Shown here piece after piece: positions 34,140-42,165 of a stretch of DNA of 64,000 nucleotides (the stretch's first letter is position 1; the number at the start of each line of letters is the position of its first letter). Made by a program: the position numbers and the translations under genes. Origin of the DNA: Streptomyces chartreusis NRRL 3882. GTDB taxonomy: Bacteria; Actinomycetota; Actinomycetes; Streptomycetales; Streptomycetaceae. The stretch spans positions 6,266,001-6,330,000 of the forward strand of contig NZ_LT963352.1 of NCBI RefSeq assembly GCF_900236475.1, in the 5' to 3' direction. Below the pieces are notes generated by a model that was given only the letters and a program-made list of their open reading frames with translations, searched no databases and was not told where the DNA came from.

Positions 34140-34364
34140 TCAGCCGCAGCAGCCGCCACCGCAGCAGCCGCCCCCACCGCCGCCGCCGGCGCGCGGCGCC
34201 GAAGCCGGGGCGGAGGCAGAGCCACCGACCGCGACCGTGGAGAGGAGCTTCACCGTGTCGTCGTGACCCGAGGGGCATGCCGCGGGAGCGGCGGACTCCG
34301 CCATGGGACGGCTGAGTTCGAAGGTGTCGCCGCAGGTCCGGCAGCGGTACTCGTAGCGAGGCAT
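34140..34364 (-). CDS. FmdB-family zinc ribbon protein with Gly/Cys tail
   Basis: 74 residues from MPRYEYRCRTCGDTFE. The N-terminal zinc ribbon has CRTCGD and a second Cys/His pair, AACPSGHDD. The C-terminus is a run of glycines ending CCGGGCCG, two vicinal cysteine pairs not needed for the ribbon. FmdB proteins are short regulators or chaperones of uncertain role; the tail could bind metal. It lies downstream of the coiled-coil gene (22-bp gap), same strand. Confidence 0.85.
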   Translation of the reverse strand: MPRYEYRCRTCGDTFELSRPMAESAAPAACPSGHDDTVKLLSTVAVGGSASAPASAPRAGGGGGGGCCGGGCCG

Positions 34365-34386
34365 GCGCACAGGTTAACCGGCACGG

Positions 34387-35790
34387 TCAATGGCCGGCGG
34401 CTCCGCGTTCGTCTCGGATCCGGGAGACCACGCCGGATACGGCCCGGCGTACCGCTTCCGTTTCCGTGAGGAAGTGCCAGTAGTCGGGGTGGCGGCCGTC
34501 GAGGCCGGCGATGGCGCGTTCCAGGCGGGACACCGCCTCGTCCAACGGGCGGGCGTGGCGCGGGTCGGGGGTGTTGCGGCCGGCCATGGCGAGGCGCTGG
34601 GCGTCGCGGATGGCGAAGCGGGTGCGCTCGATCTCCTGCTGGGGGTCCTTCTGCACGGTGTTCAGGCGGTGCAGGCGGTCGCCGGCGGCCGAGACGGCTT
34701 CGTCGGTGGTGTTCAGCAGGGCTCGTACGGTCGACAGCAGGGCCGTGGCATCGGCCCAGCGCTGTTCGTCGCGGGCGGCTTGGGCCTCGGCCAGTTTCGT
34801 CTCGGCCTGGCGCACGTTCTCGGCGGCGACGTCGGGGACGCGCTGCAGGTCCTGCCAGCAGGCCACGGTGAAGCGGCGGCGCAGTTCGCTCAGGATCGGG
34901 TCGACCTGTTCGGAGCGGGTGGTGAGGGCCTGGGCGCGGGTGCGCAGGGAGACGAGCCGGTGATCGATCTCGGCGGCGCGCTCCGGCAGCCGCTCGGCCT
35001 CCACGCGGACCGCTTCGGCCCCGCGGGTGACCCGCTCGGCCCGCTCCAGGGTCTGCGGTACGCCGTGCTGACCGGCGCCCTGGTTCAGCTTGGTGAGCTC
35101 GGGAGACAGGGCGGCGAGACGGGCGGCGAGGTCGTCGGCCTTCAGGCCTGTCGCCCGTACGGAGTCGAGGGCGTTGGAGGCGGCGAGCAGGGCCTGACGG
35201 GCGCGTTCGACCGCGGGGGCGAGGCGGGCCAGCTGGGTCTCGGCCTTGCCGAGCAGCGGGCCGAGGCCGTCGGTGAACCGGTCCAGCTCCTGCTTGACCC
35301 GGCCGAGTTCCTCCTTGGCGGCGGTCAGCTCGGTGCGGGCGCGGGAGGCGGCCGAGGCCTCCAGGTCGTCGCGGTCGAGGTCGTGGGCGTCGACGGCGTT
35401 GATGTACTGGTGGCTGGCCTCGTCGATGCGCCGGCCGAGCGCGTCGAAGTCGGCGACGGCGCGCCGGGCGGCAGGGGAGTCGTCGACGGCCGTGATCGTC
35501 TCGATCGAGATGCGCAGGTCGCGCTGCGCGGTGTCGAGCTCGTAGAAGGCGGCCGCGGCGGCGTCCTTCGCGGCCTGGGCCTCGGCCCGCTGGCTCTCGG
35601 CACGACCGCCGAACCAGCGCCGGGTGCCCCCGCCCGCGAAGGCGGCGGGCAGTGCCAGCGCGGCCAGCAGGGGCAGTCCCAGCAGCGTGAGCGCGTCATG
35701 GAGCGGGCCGGGAGTACGGGGGACGCGGCGGCTCGGGCGATGTGCGCGCGGCACCGGCGGCGAGTACGGCTGCGCTGGAGTCGCCGTCAC
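34387..35790 (-). CDS. Membrane-anchored coiled-coil protein
   Basis: About 467 residues from the GTG (VTATPAQPYSPP) that follows GGGAGAGGGA. A proline-rich cytoplasmic start is followed by one hydrophobic segment (LTLLGLPLLAALALPAAF, about 37-54). A 380-residue helical region of heptads follows, rich in Ala, Glu and Arg. Similar proteins are annotated only as hypothetical in streptomycetes, sometimes as septation-ring-like. An alternative upstream start at 35856 has no ribosome site. Function unknown; a scaffold role is plausible. Confidence 0.75.
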   Translation of the reverse strand: MTATPAQPYSPPVPRAHRPSRRVPRTPGPLHDALTLLGLPLLAALALPAAFAGGGTRRWFGGRAESQRAEAQAAKDAAAAAFYELDTAQRDLRISIETITAVDDSPAARRAVADFDALGRRIDEASHQYINAVDAHDLDRDDLEASAASRARTELTAAKEELGRVKQELDRFTDGLGPLLGKAETQLARLAPAVERARQALLAASNALDSVRATGLKADDLAARLAALSPELTKLNQGAGQHGVPQTLERAERVTRGAEAVRVEAERLPERAAEIDHRLVSLRTRAQALTTRSEQVDPILSELRRRFTVACWQDLQRVPDVAAENVRQAETKLAEAQAARDEQRWADATALLSTVRALLNTTDEAVSAAGDRLHRLNTVQKDPQQEIERTRFAIRDAQRLAMAGRNTPDPRHARPLDEAVSRLERAIAGLDGRHPDYWHFLTETEAVRRAVSGVVSRIRDERGAAGH

Positions 35791-35865
35791 ATCCCTCTCC
35801 CGTGCTGTGGTCCACCCTGCCCGGTTGTCATTCTCCCACCGGTTAAGGACGAACACACGGGCCGG

Positions 35866-36726
35866 TTAGTTCGCCGTTCGGACCGTCACTTTGCCGTCGC
35901 CGGTGTGGGCGGACACCACATGGGAGCTGCTCTCGTCGCGGGGGACGGACACATCCACGCCGCCGTCACCGGTCTCGGTGGTCACGCGGTAGGTGGCCTT
36001 GGGCAGCGCGATGGTCACGGAACCGTCGCCGCTGCGGGACTCGACGCAATCCGGTACGGCGCCGAGTTCCAGGCGGACCGAGCCGTCGCCGGTGTGGGTG
36101 CGGACGTCACGGGAGGAGACGTTCGCCCGGATGGATCCGTCACCGGTGCGCATCTCCAGGCGGCCGGTGGTGTCGGTGACGCGGACGGAGCCGTCGCCGG
36201 TGCGGATGTTCACAGGGCCGGTGGTGTCGGTGACGCGGACCGAGCCGTCGCCCGTGCGGATGCGCAGGGGGTCCCGGAAGCCGTGGGCGCGCACACTGCC
36301 GTCGCCGTCCTGGACCTTCACGGTGACGCCCCGCGGTACCTCGATGCGGTGCTTGGCCGAGCAGTCGACGACGAAGCCGGAGCACTTCAGCCGCAGCACC
36401 AGCCGGTCGTCCCGCATGGACCAGGTGGCCTTGGGCTCCTTGCCGACGACGACCGAGCCCTGGAACCACCGGGTGACCTCGATCCGGCCCGCCGGGTTCG
36501 AGTCGGCGGCGACGATCTCGAGGGCCGAGTGGTCGGAGTCGATGGTGAGTGTGCGGCTCTTCAGGTCGAAGGACCGGTGGTCGGGGTCGGTGTCGTCCCC
36601 GGCGGACGCGCCGCAGGCGCTGAGACCGGCGACGAGCACCACGACGGCACCGGCGACGGCGACCGCGCGGGCCGAGACTGTGCGTGTGGTGCCGGTGGTG
36701 CCGGTGGTGCGAGAGGTGCGGGCCAT
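35866..36726 (-). CDS. DUF4097-family beta-repeat lipoprotein
   Basis: 286 residues. The signal peptide ends at the lipobox LSAC (Cys38). The body is made of repeating beta units with the motif TGDGSVRV. At least seven are recognisable (RTGDGSVRVTDTTG twice almost identical, then RTGDGSIRA, THTGDGSVRL, SGDGSVTI, TGDGGVDV, TGDGKVTV), giving a solenoid. DUF4097 proteins are putative adhesin-like or shielding proteins. Upstream of the coiled-coil gene on the same strand; exported to the cell surface. Confidence 0.85.
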   Translation of the reverse strand: MARTSRTTGTTGTTRTVSARAVAVAGAVVVLVAGLSACGASAGDDTDPDHRSFDLKSRTLTIDSDHSALEIVAADSNPAGRIEVTRWFQGSVVVGKEPKATWSMRDDRLVLRLKCSGFVVDCSAKHRIEVPRGVTVKVQDGDGSVRAHGFRDPLRIRTGDGSVRVTDTTGPVNIRTGDGSVRVTDTTGRLEMRTGDGSIRANVSSRDVRTHTGDGSVRLELGAVPDCVESRSGDGSVTIALPKATYRVTTETGDGGVDVSVPRDESSSHVVSAHTGDGKVTVRTAN

Positions 36727-36926
36727 GACGATCTCCCCCTGGACGGACGACGAGCGCTCCCGAGCGCTCTTCGACCGTATGGATCCAGGACCCGCCGGGG
36801 GATCCGGGCCGCTCCCGGATCAAGGGTGGGGTTAACCCCCGGAGCAACCCACGGATACGGGTTTGCGGGACGGCGCCCCGGGCAATGTAGGCTGTCGACT
36901 CGTCCTGGGCGCGTGGCCCGGGAGCC

Positions 36927-36998
<72 letters not shown>

Positions 36999-37038
36999 CC
37001 GTACTCAAGTAGCGGGTCAGAGGCCTTTCGGAAGCCGT

Positions 37039-37066
37039 GGCCCTGCCGACACGTGTGGGCAGGGCC
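37039..37066. terminator. Terminator between tRNA-Val and convergent gene
   Basis: GGCCCTGCC (37039-37047) / GGCAGGGCC (37058-37066), 10-nt loop, 40 bp past the tRNA and 13 bp before the stop of the minus-strand gene. Confidence 0.75.
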
Positions 37067-37079
37067 GTGGCGGCGGGGC

Positions 37080-37622
37080 TCAGTAGTTCGCGTTGGCGAG
37101 CAGCTCGCCGTCCTTGTCGTACACGGTCACGAGGCCGTTCCTGGACTCGTAGCACGACGTGAACGCGGAAGCGATGAGCTTGCCCTCGCCCTGGTGGGGG
37201 CCCATCAGGCCGCCGGTGAAGTCGGTGAAGACGTCCGCGGAGTCGAGGATGTCGTTGCGCTTGTCCGTGCCGGTCACCTTGGTGACGTGCTTGACCGCGG
37301 CCTTCTCGGTGTCCGTGCCGCTCTTGGCGACGCAGCTCCGGAACTGCTCGGCCTGGGATTCCTCGTCGGTCCGCTCGGGCTTCTTCGCCCCGTCGTCCTT
37401 GGGCTTGCTGTCGGCGGCGACGGCCTTGTCCTTCTTCGAGATGTCGTCGCTGTCGGCGCCTCCGCCGCTCGTGGCGACGCCGGCGATGACGAAGAGGGCG
37501 ATGATGCCCGCGCAGCCGAGGCCCGCGATCTTCCCGACGCTGCGCTTCTTCGGCGGCTGGGGCGGGTAGGGCTGGGTCGGCTGCTGCGGCTGCTGCGGCT
37601 GCTGCGGGTGCTGCTGGCTCAT
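37080..37622 (-). CDS. Single-pass membrane protein with Gln/Pro-rich N-terminus
   Basis: 180 residues from MSQQHPQQPQQPQQP; GAGGTGG lies upstream of that ATG. A cytoplasmic Pro/Gln run is followed by a basic PPKKRSVGK and one hydrophobic helix (IAGLGCAGIIALFVIAGVA). A charged linker and a compact extracytoplasmic domain follow, with conserved FRSCVAKSGTDTEKAA and SCYESRNGLV (one likely disulfide). This architecture is common in streptomycetes as DUF4190- or DUF4333-like surface proteins. Function unknown. Confidence 0.78.
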   Translation of the reverse strand: MSQQHPQQPQQPQQPTQPYPPQPPKKRSVGKIAGLGCAGIIALFVIAGVATSGGGADSDDISKKDKAVAADSKPKDDGAKKPERTDEESQAEQFRSCVAKSGTDTEKAAVKHVTKVTGTDKRNDILDSADVFTDFTGGLMGPHQGEGKLIASAFTSCYESRNGLVTVYDKDGELLANANY

Positions 37623-37774
37623 GGGTTCCACCTCGAGATCATTCGTGTCGTGCGGGTGCATGACCTCGGGAGGCGGAGCGCAGTTGTAGAAGGGCGAACG
37701 AGTTCACTCGATCGGGTCGCGGACGGCCGCACGCCTGCCGGGGGCCCGCATGTCCGTACGGGCCGCCCCCTAGG

Positions 37775-38215
37775 ATGAGCATCGTGAACAGTTCCCTTCA
37801 GCGCGCCCCGCGACCCGCCGTGCGGCGGTGGCATGTGGTGTGCGTGCTGGGGCTGTTGGCGGGGCTGCTGGGGATGCACGGGCTGGCGCCCGGGGGTGGT
37901 CTCCCGCAGCAGGAGCACATGCTCCAGACGCGTACGCAGCAGACGCACGTCCAGGCCGTGGCGTACGGGCACGGGCAGTCCGGCCCGCACGGTTCCGAGG
38001 CGCAGGACGGGCACTGCGGTGGCGGGCATGTCCAGCACGCGGATGCGACCTGTGCCTCGGGTGCCGTCGGGGGCGGGCCGGTGCTGCCCTCGCTGGTCGC
38101 CGACCCCGTTTCCCGGTGTGGGCCGGAGGACGTCGTACGGGCGTGCGCGGTGGTGGAACCGGACGGTGCACGCGCCCCGCCCTCACTCGCAGAACTCCAG
38201 CTTCTGCGGATTTAG
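37775..38215 (+). CDS. DUF6153 family His-rich membrane protein
   Basis: 146 residues. A basic start is followed by one hydrophobic segment (VVCVLGLLAGLLGMHGLAPG), then a His/Gln/Cys-rich exposed part: THVQAVAYGHGQSGPHGSEA and DGHCGGGHVQHADATC. It ends ELQLLRI, the family end. The pattern fits a metal, probably copper, binder at the membrane. It is followed by the DUF305 gene. The bases coding the last residues form one arm of a long inverted repeat with the leader of that gene (see 38192-38317). Confidence 0.8.
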   Translation: MSIVNSSLQRAPRPAVRRWHVVCVLGLLAGLLGMHGLAPGGGLPQQEHMLQTRTQQTHVQAVAYGHGQSGPHGSEAQDGHCGGGHVQHADATCASGAVGGGPVLPSLVADPVSRCGPEDVVRACAVVEPDGARAPPSLAELQLLRI

Positions 38216-38317
38216 ACACCTCGTACGCACCGTGTCGGCGCCAGTGCCGGCGCCGGGGCGGTGCGTCGCCGTGTCCGCAATCCGCAGTAGGAGCAGTAGC
38301 AGCAGAAGCTGGAGTTC
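38192..38317 (+). promoter_or_regulatory. Long-range RNA hairpin covering the DUF305 ribosome site
   Basis: GAACTCCAGCTTCTGC (38192-38207), within the last codons of DUF6153, is the exact reverse complement of GCAGAAGCTGGAGTTC (38302-38317). The latter contains the GGAG Shine-Dalgarno of the DUF305 gene. A second block TGCGGATT (38205-38212) matches AATCCGCA (38279-38286). Folded, the ribosome site would be closed until a ribosome finishes DUF6153. Confidence 0.72.
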
Positions 38318-38321
38318 ACGT

Positions 38322-38984
38322 ATGAGCAGTGTTCGGAACCTCACCCGCCGGGGCGTTCTCGTCGCGGTGACCGTCGGCGCCGCGGTCGTCCTCGCCGCCT
38401 GCGGCGGGGACGGTGACAGCGGCGGCAGCGGTAGTGGCAGCGGCCACGACGCGCACGCCTCCGCCTCCCCGTCCGCCGGTGACGAGACCGGTACCGCCGC
38501 CGGTGCCCACAACGCCCAGGACGTCTCCTTCGCGCAGGGCATGATCCCGCACCACCGGCAGGCGCTGGAGATGGCGCGGCTGGCCGACGGCCGGGCCTCC
38601 TCCGGGGCGGTCAAGGACCTCGCCGACCGGATCGAGAAGGCACAGGACCCGGAGATCAGGACCATGACCGGCTGGCTGAAGGCCTGGGGCGAGGACGTCC
38701 CCGAGGCCGGGGGCGGCATGGACCACTCGGCCTCGGGTCACTCCGGGATGCCCGGGATGATGGGCGACGAGGACATGGCCCAACTGGAGAAGTCCTCGGG
38801 CAAGGCCTTCGACCAGAAGTTCCTGACCCTGATGGTCGAGCACCACGAGGGTGCGGTGGAGATGGCCACCACGGAGAAGAGCAAGGGCCGTTACGGACCT
38901 GCCAAGGCCATGGCCGACGACATCGTCACCGCCCAGAACGCCGAGATCAGCGAGATGAACAAGCTCCTCGGCAAGAGCGGCTGA
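38322..38984 (+). CDS. DUF305 lipoprotein, copper-resistance type
   Basis: 220 residues. MSSVRNLTRRGVLVAVTVGA then VVLAAC gives a lipoprotein signal with Tat-like twin Arg (Cys27). The DUF305 core has two helical His/Met motifs: GMIPHHRQALEMARL and MVEHHEGAVEMA, with methionine-rich DHSASGHSGMPGMMGDEDM between. These are ferritin-like four-helix metal binders seen in copper and silver tolerance loci. The ATG at 38322 has GGAG 8 bp upstream, inside a hairpin arm. It works with DUF6153 upstream, the usual pair in streptomycetes. Confidence 0.88.
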   Translation: MSSVRNLTRRGVLVAVTVGAAVVLAACGGDGDSGGSGSGSGHDAHASASPSAGDETGTAAGAHNAQDVSFAQGMIPHHRQALEMARLADGRASSGAVKDLADRIEKAQDPEIRTMTGWLKAWGEDVPEAGGGMDHSASGHSGMPGMMGDEDMAQLEKSSGKAFDQKFLTLMVEHHEGAVEMATTEKSKGRYGPAKAMADDIVTAQNAEISEMNKLLGKSG

Positions 38985-38994
38985 CGTTCAGCTG

Positions 38995-39348
38995 CTACGG
39001 GGCTCCGTCGGTCTCCTCCGGCGGAGCCCCGTGCGCGTGCTTCAGCTGCGAGCGGGCCGCCACCCGCTCGGGGCCGGTGAGTTCGGACCAGTAGCGGTGG
39101 GTGCTGACGAACACCGCGAGCTCGTGTTCCCGGCGCCGGAGCTTCTCCACTTCGGCCTGTTCGTCGGCGGTCCAGCCGGGGGAGGCGGGGCGCTCCACCT
39201 TGCGCCAGCCGTTGTCGTCGCTGAAGCCGTCCAGTGGTTCGACCGACCAGGGGAGTCGCTTCAGCAGGGCCGACAGTTCGGCCCGGACCTGATGGAGTTC
39301 CTCCTGACCGGCGAGGAGGTCACTCGGAAAGTCATAGGTCGTTGCCAC
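38995..39348 (-). CDS. Small uncharacterised protein with Trp-rich core
   Basis: 117 residues. It has no membrane segment or signal. A helical N-terminus (LLAGQEELHQVRAELSALLK), an aromatic middle (LPWSVEPLDGFSDDNGWRKV) and a second coiled coil (ADEQAEVEKLRRREHELAVF) are visible. This pattern is widespread as hypothetical proteins in actinobacteria. It converges 10 bp from the DUF305 stop. Function unknown. Confidence 0.75.
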   Translation of the reverse strand: MATTYDFPSDLLAGQEELHQVRAELSALLKRLPWSVEPLDGFSDDNGWRKVERPASPGWTADEQAEVEKLRRREHELAVFVSTHRYWSELTGPERVAARSQLKHAHGAPPEETDGAP

Positions 39349-39453
39349 GACCCAATGATACGCCTGTTCGAATTGAGCGGGCGAGTTCGTTCCCGTGGTT
39401 CATGCGAACGGGGACCCTACGGGGGCGGCGGTTGCCGAAGGCGCAGCCTGCTG

Positions 39454-39972
39454 TCACGGAATGGGCGGAGGCTGCGCCTGTCCGGCGGCGTTCGTCGTGC
39501 CCCGGGCGCTCCTGGCCACTGCCCTCATGTCCTCACTGTCGCTGCGCCGCAGCACGTAAAGCTTGCCCATCGCTATCAGGCTGGGACCGCACAGCATGAT
39601 CGCGAGCCACCACACGTCCCTGGCGACATAGATGCCGGCGCCGAGCATGGCGATGCTGATCACGGCGCCCACGTACAAACCCGTCATCCAGAGCGCGTGC
39701 TGGCGCTTCTCGCGCGCCAGCCGTAGCTCGCGCTCCGCGGCGGCCTTGGCGTTCTCGTCCTTGCGCAGGGCCGCCTCCCGCTGCATGTCCAGATGCCTGA
39801 GCCGGATCTGGTGATCCCGCTTCAGCTGTGGTTCCAGGGCGGCCAACGCGACTTTGAGTTGCTCCGGTCCGCCGAGGGCGGCACCCCACTTCATGGCGAT
39901 CTCCAGACCCACCGAGACGACGAGGTCGTCTGGCGGGAGGGGCGGAGCGCCGCTGCTTTCTTCCACACTCAC
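39454..39972 (-). CDS. Two-helix membrane protein coupled to the GGDEF/EAL gene
   Basis: 172 residues, GTG start overlapping the stop of the upstream diguanylate-cyclase gene by 4 bp (GTGA). A cytoplasmic helical part (RLRHLDMQREAALRKDENAK, then AAERELRLAREK) leads to two hydrophobic segments (LWMTGLYVGAVISIAMLGAG and WWLAIMLCGPSLIAMGKLYV). No recognised family. Translational coupling suggests it works with, or anchors, the signalling protein. Confidence 0.75.
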   Translation of the reverse strand: MSVEESSGAPPLPPDDLVVSVGLEIAMKWGAALGGPEQLKVALAALEPQLKRDHQIRLRHLDMQREAALRKDENAKAAAERELRLAREKRQHALWMTGLYVGAVISIAMLGAGIYVARDVWWLAIMLCGPSLIAMGKLYVLRRSDSEDMRAVARSARGTTNAAGQAQPPPIP

Positions 39973-42056
39973 TGCCGCGCGCCTCCGTCACCGCTTCCTG
40001 CTGGGTCGTACACGGGTGCTGTCGGTTCGGGAGGCGGTCCGAGGCGGGCGAAGAGCCGGGCGAGGGCGTGCTCGAGCTCACCCGCTGCCCTGGCTACCGT
40101 GTCGGCCTCGTCCTGGCTGTGCGGCGCGTACTCGCGCAGTAACTCAGCCGCCGCAAGCCCCGGTTCCGCGAAGGCGTCGCCGCTGGATGCGGCGCCCCGG
40201 GCGTCGCTGCCCTCGTGGGTTGTTCCGGGCCGGCCGTGCGGTACCGGGAGATATGCGGAGGTCAGCGCTCTGCGCAGCCGGTACTCGTCCAGTGGCCCGG
40301 AGAACGCCATGCCCTGCCCGTGAGTGCAGCCCATCGCGCGCAGGGCGACGACCTGCTCGGGCAGATCCACCCCCTCGGCCACGGTCTTCAGCCCGAGGTC
40401 GCCGGCGATGCGCAGCAGCCCACTGGTGGTCTTCTGTAGCCGCGGGGACTCGACGACGCCCTCGACCAGACTGCGATCGAGCTTCAGCCAGTCGACGGGC
40501 AGCCGCCTGAGGGCCGTGATCGCCCCGTAGCCACTGCCGAACCCGTCGAGGGCGATCCGGACACCGACACGCCTGAGGGCGCCCAGCCGCCGCTCCAGCT
40601 CGTCCAGGCCGGTCCTCGGGTCGGCGTCGGACAGCTCGATGATCAGCGACCCGGACGGCAGCCCGTGCCGGGTGAGCAGCGCCTCGATGGTGCCGAGCGG
40701 CATCGACCGGTCCAGCAGCCGACGGGCGCTCATCCGGACGACGACCGGCACTGCAAGTCCCGTCGCATGCCGTTCAGCCGCCTGCTCGACAGCCTGCTCC
40801 AGCATCCAGCGGCCCAGCTCGCCGGTCTCGTCGCTGTCCTCGGCCCCGCGCAGGAACTCCGCCGGGGTGAACAGCACCCCCTGCGAGGAGCGCCAGCGCG
40901 CCTGCGCGGACACCGACGCGATCCGGCCGTCCTCCAGCGACACCACCGGCTGGTGCAGCAGGGTGAACTCGCCGTCGTGCAGCGCTGCCCGCAGTCGCGT
41001 GGCCGGCTCCGCCTTCCGTACGACGTCCTGCTGCATCTGCGGCTTGTACAGCTCGATGCGTCCCTTGCCGCCGGCCTTCGCCCGGTACATCGCCAGGTCG
41101 GCGTTGCGCAGCAACTCGCCCGCGCCGAGGCCCGGCTCGGCGAAGGCGACACCAACGGAAGCGTTGATCCGGATCTCCGTGCCGTCGACGAGGTACGGCT
41201 GGGACAGCGTCGTCCTGAGGCGTTCGGCGAGCTCAAGGATGTGCCGTTCCCGGGCGGCCAGATCGCGGGTGTTGTCCCCGACGATCAGGGCCGCGAACTC
41301 GTCGCCGCCCAGCCGGGAGGCGGTGTCGCCCTGCCGGACGGAGTCCTGGAGGCGGCGGGCGGCCTGGATGAGCAGCTCGTCCCCCGCCTGGTGCCCGATC
41401 GTGTCGTTGACGGCCTTGAAGCCGTCGAGATCGATGAACAGCACGGCCGTGTTCCGCAGGGCCACGCCCCGGTCGGAGGCGCGGCGCCCCGAAAGGGTGT
41501 GCTGCACGCGCTTGGTGAACAGGGCCCGGTTGGGCAGGTCCGTGAGCGGGTCGTGCTCGGCGTAGTGCTGCAACTGGGCCTGGAGCCGCACCCTTTCGGT
41601 CACGTCCCTGCTGTTGAAGATGAGGCCGCCGTGGTGCCGGCTGACGATCGACTCGAAATGGGGCCAGCCTCCGTCACCCGAGCGGAATCGGCACTCGATG
41701 CGCGTTGTGGGTTCCTCGTCCGGATCGGCGGCGAGGAAACGCCGCACCTCGTGCACGACGCAGCCCAGGTCCTCCGGGTGGATCAGATTGGCCAGTTCCG
41801 TGCCCACCAGCTCCTCCGCCGGGCGGCCGTACACACCGGCGGCGGCCGGGGAGACGTACTTCAGGACACCGCTCGGCGCGGCGATCATGATCACGTCGCT
41901 GGAGCCCTCCACCAGGGAGCGGAAGTGGTTCTCCTGCTGCGCCAGTTCTCGGCTGCGTCTGAAGCGGAATGGCGTGAGTGCGGCCATGGAGCTCCGTAAC
42001 GCCGAGTTGGAGCGCGTGTGAGCAGCCCTGAGCAACGACGACATGAATTTGCGCAT
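39969..42056 (-). CDS. PAS-GGDEF protein with degenerate EAL domain
   Basis: 695 residues from MRKFMSSLLR; AAGGGGG lies 6 bp upstream of that ATG. PAS (about 42-150) with DVIMIAA and a PAC end (NSRDVTERVRL). GGDEF (about 175-330) keeps GGDEF near 248 and an RxxD inhibitory site (RQGD) five residues before it. The EAL domain (about 345-590) is degenerate: EAL reads SAQ before ARW, the NxSA Asn is Arg (RMSA), DDFG reads DGFG, and AEGVE reads AEGVD. So it probably makes c-di-GMP and does not degrade it. No membrane segment. Next gene overlaps by 4 bp. Confidence 0.87.
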   Translation of the reverse strand: MRKFMSSLLRAAHTRSNSALRSSMAALTPFRFRRSRELAQQENHFRSLVEGSSDVIMIAAPSGVLKYVSPAAAGVYGRPAEELVGTELANLIHPEDLGCVVHEVRRFLAADPDEEPTTRIECRFRSGDGGWPHFESIVSRHHGGLIFNSRDVTERVRLQAQLQHYAEHDPLTDLPNRALFTKRVQHTLSGRRASDRGVALRNTAVLFIDLDGFKAVNDTIGHQAGDELLIQAARRLQDSVRQGDTASRLGGDEFAALIVGDNTRDLAARERHILELAERLRTTLSQPYLVDGTEIRINASVGVAFAEPGLGAGELLRNADLAMYRAKAGGKGRIELYKPQMQQDVVRKAEPATRLRAALHDGEFTLLHQPVVSLEDGRIASVSAQARWRSSQGVLFTPAEFLRGAEDSDETGELGRWMLEQAVEQAAERHATGLAVPVVVRMSARRLLDRSMPLGTIEALLTRHGLPSGSLIIELSDADPRTGLDELERRLGALRRVGVRIALDGFGSGYGAITALRRLPVDWLKLDRSLVEGVVESPRLQKTTSGLLRIAGDLGLKTVAEGVDLPEQVVALRAMGCTHGQGMAFSGPLDEYRLRRALTSAYLPVPHGRPGTTHEGSDARGAASSGDAFAEPGLAAAELLREYAPHSQDEADTVARAAGELEHALARLFARLGPPPEPTAPVYDPAGSGDGGARQ

Positions 42057-42165
42057 GCCCATCCCCCTTCGCGCCGCTTGCACCATATCGAGACTCCGGC
42101 AGCACTGTCAGTTAGACAAGATGACTGCTCGTGGTCGTGATCGGCGTTCGCGGCCCCACGCCGGA

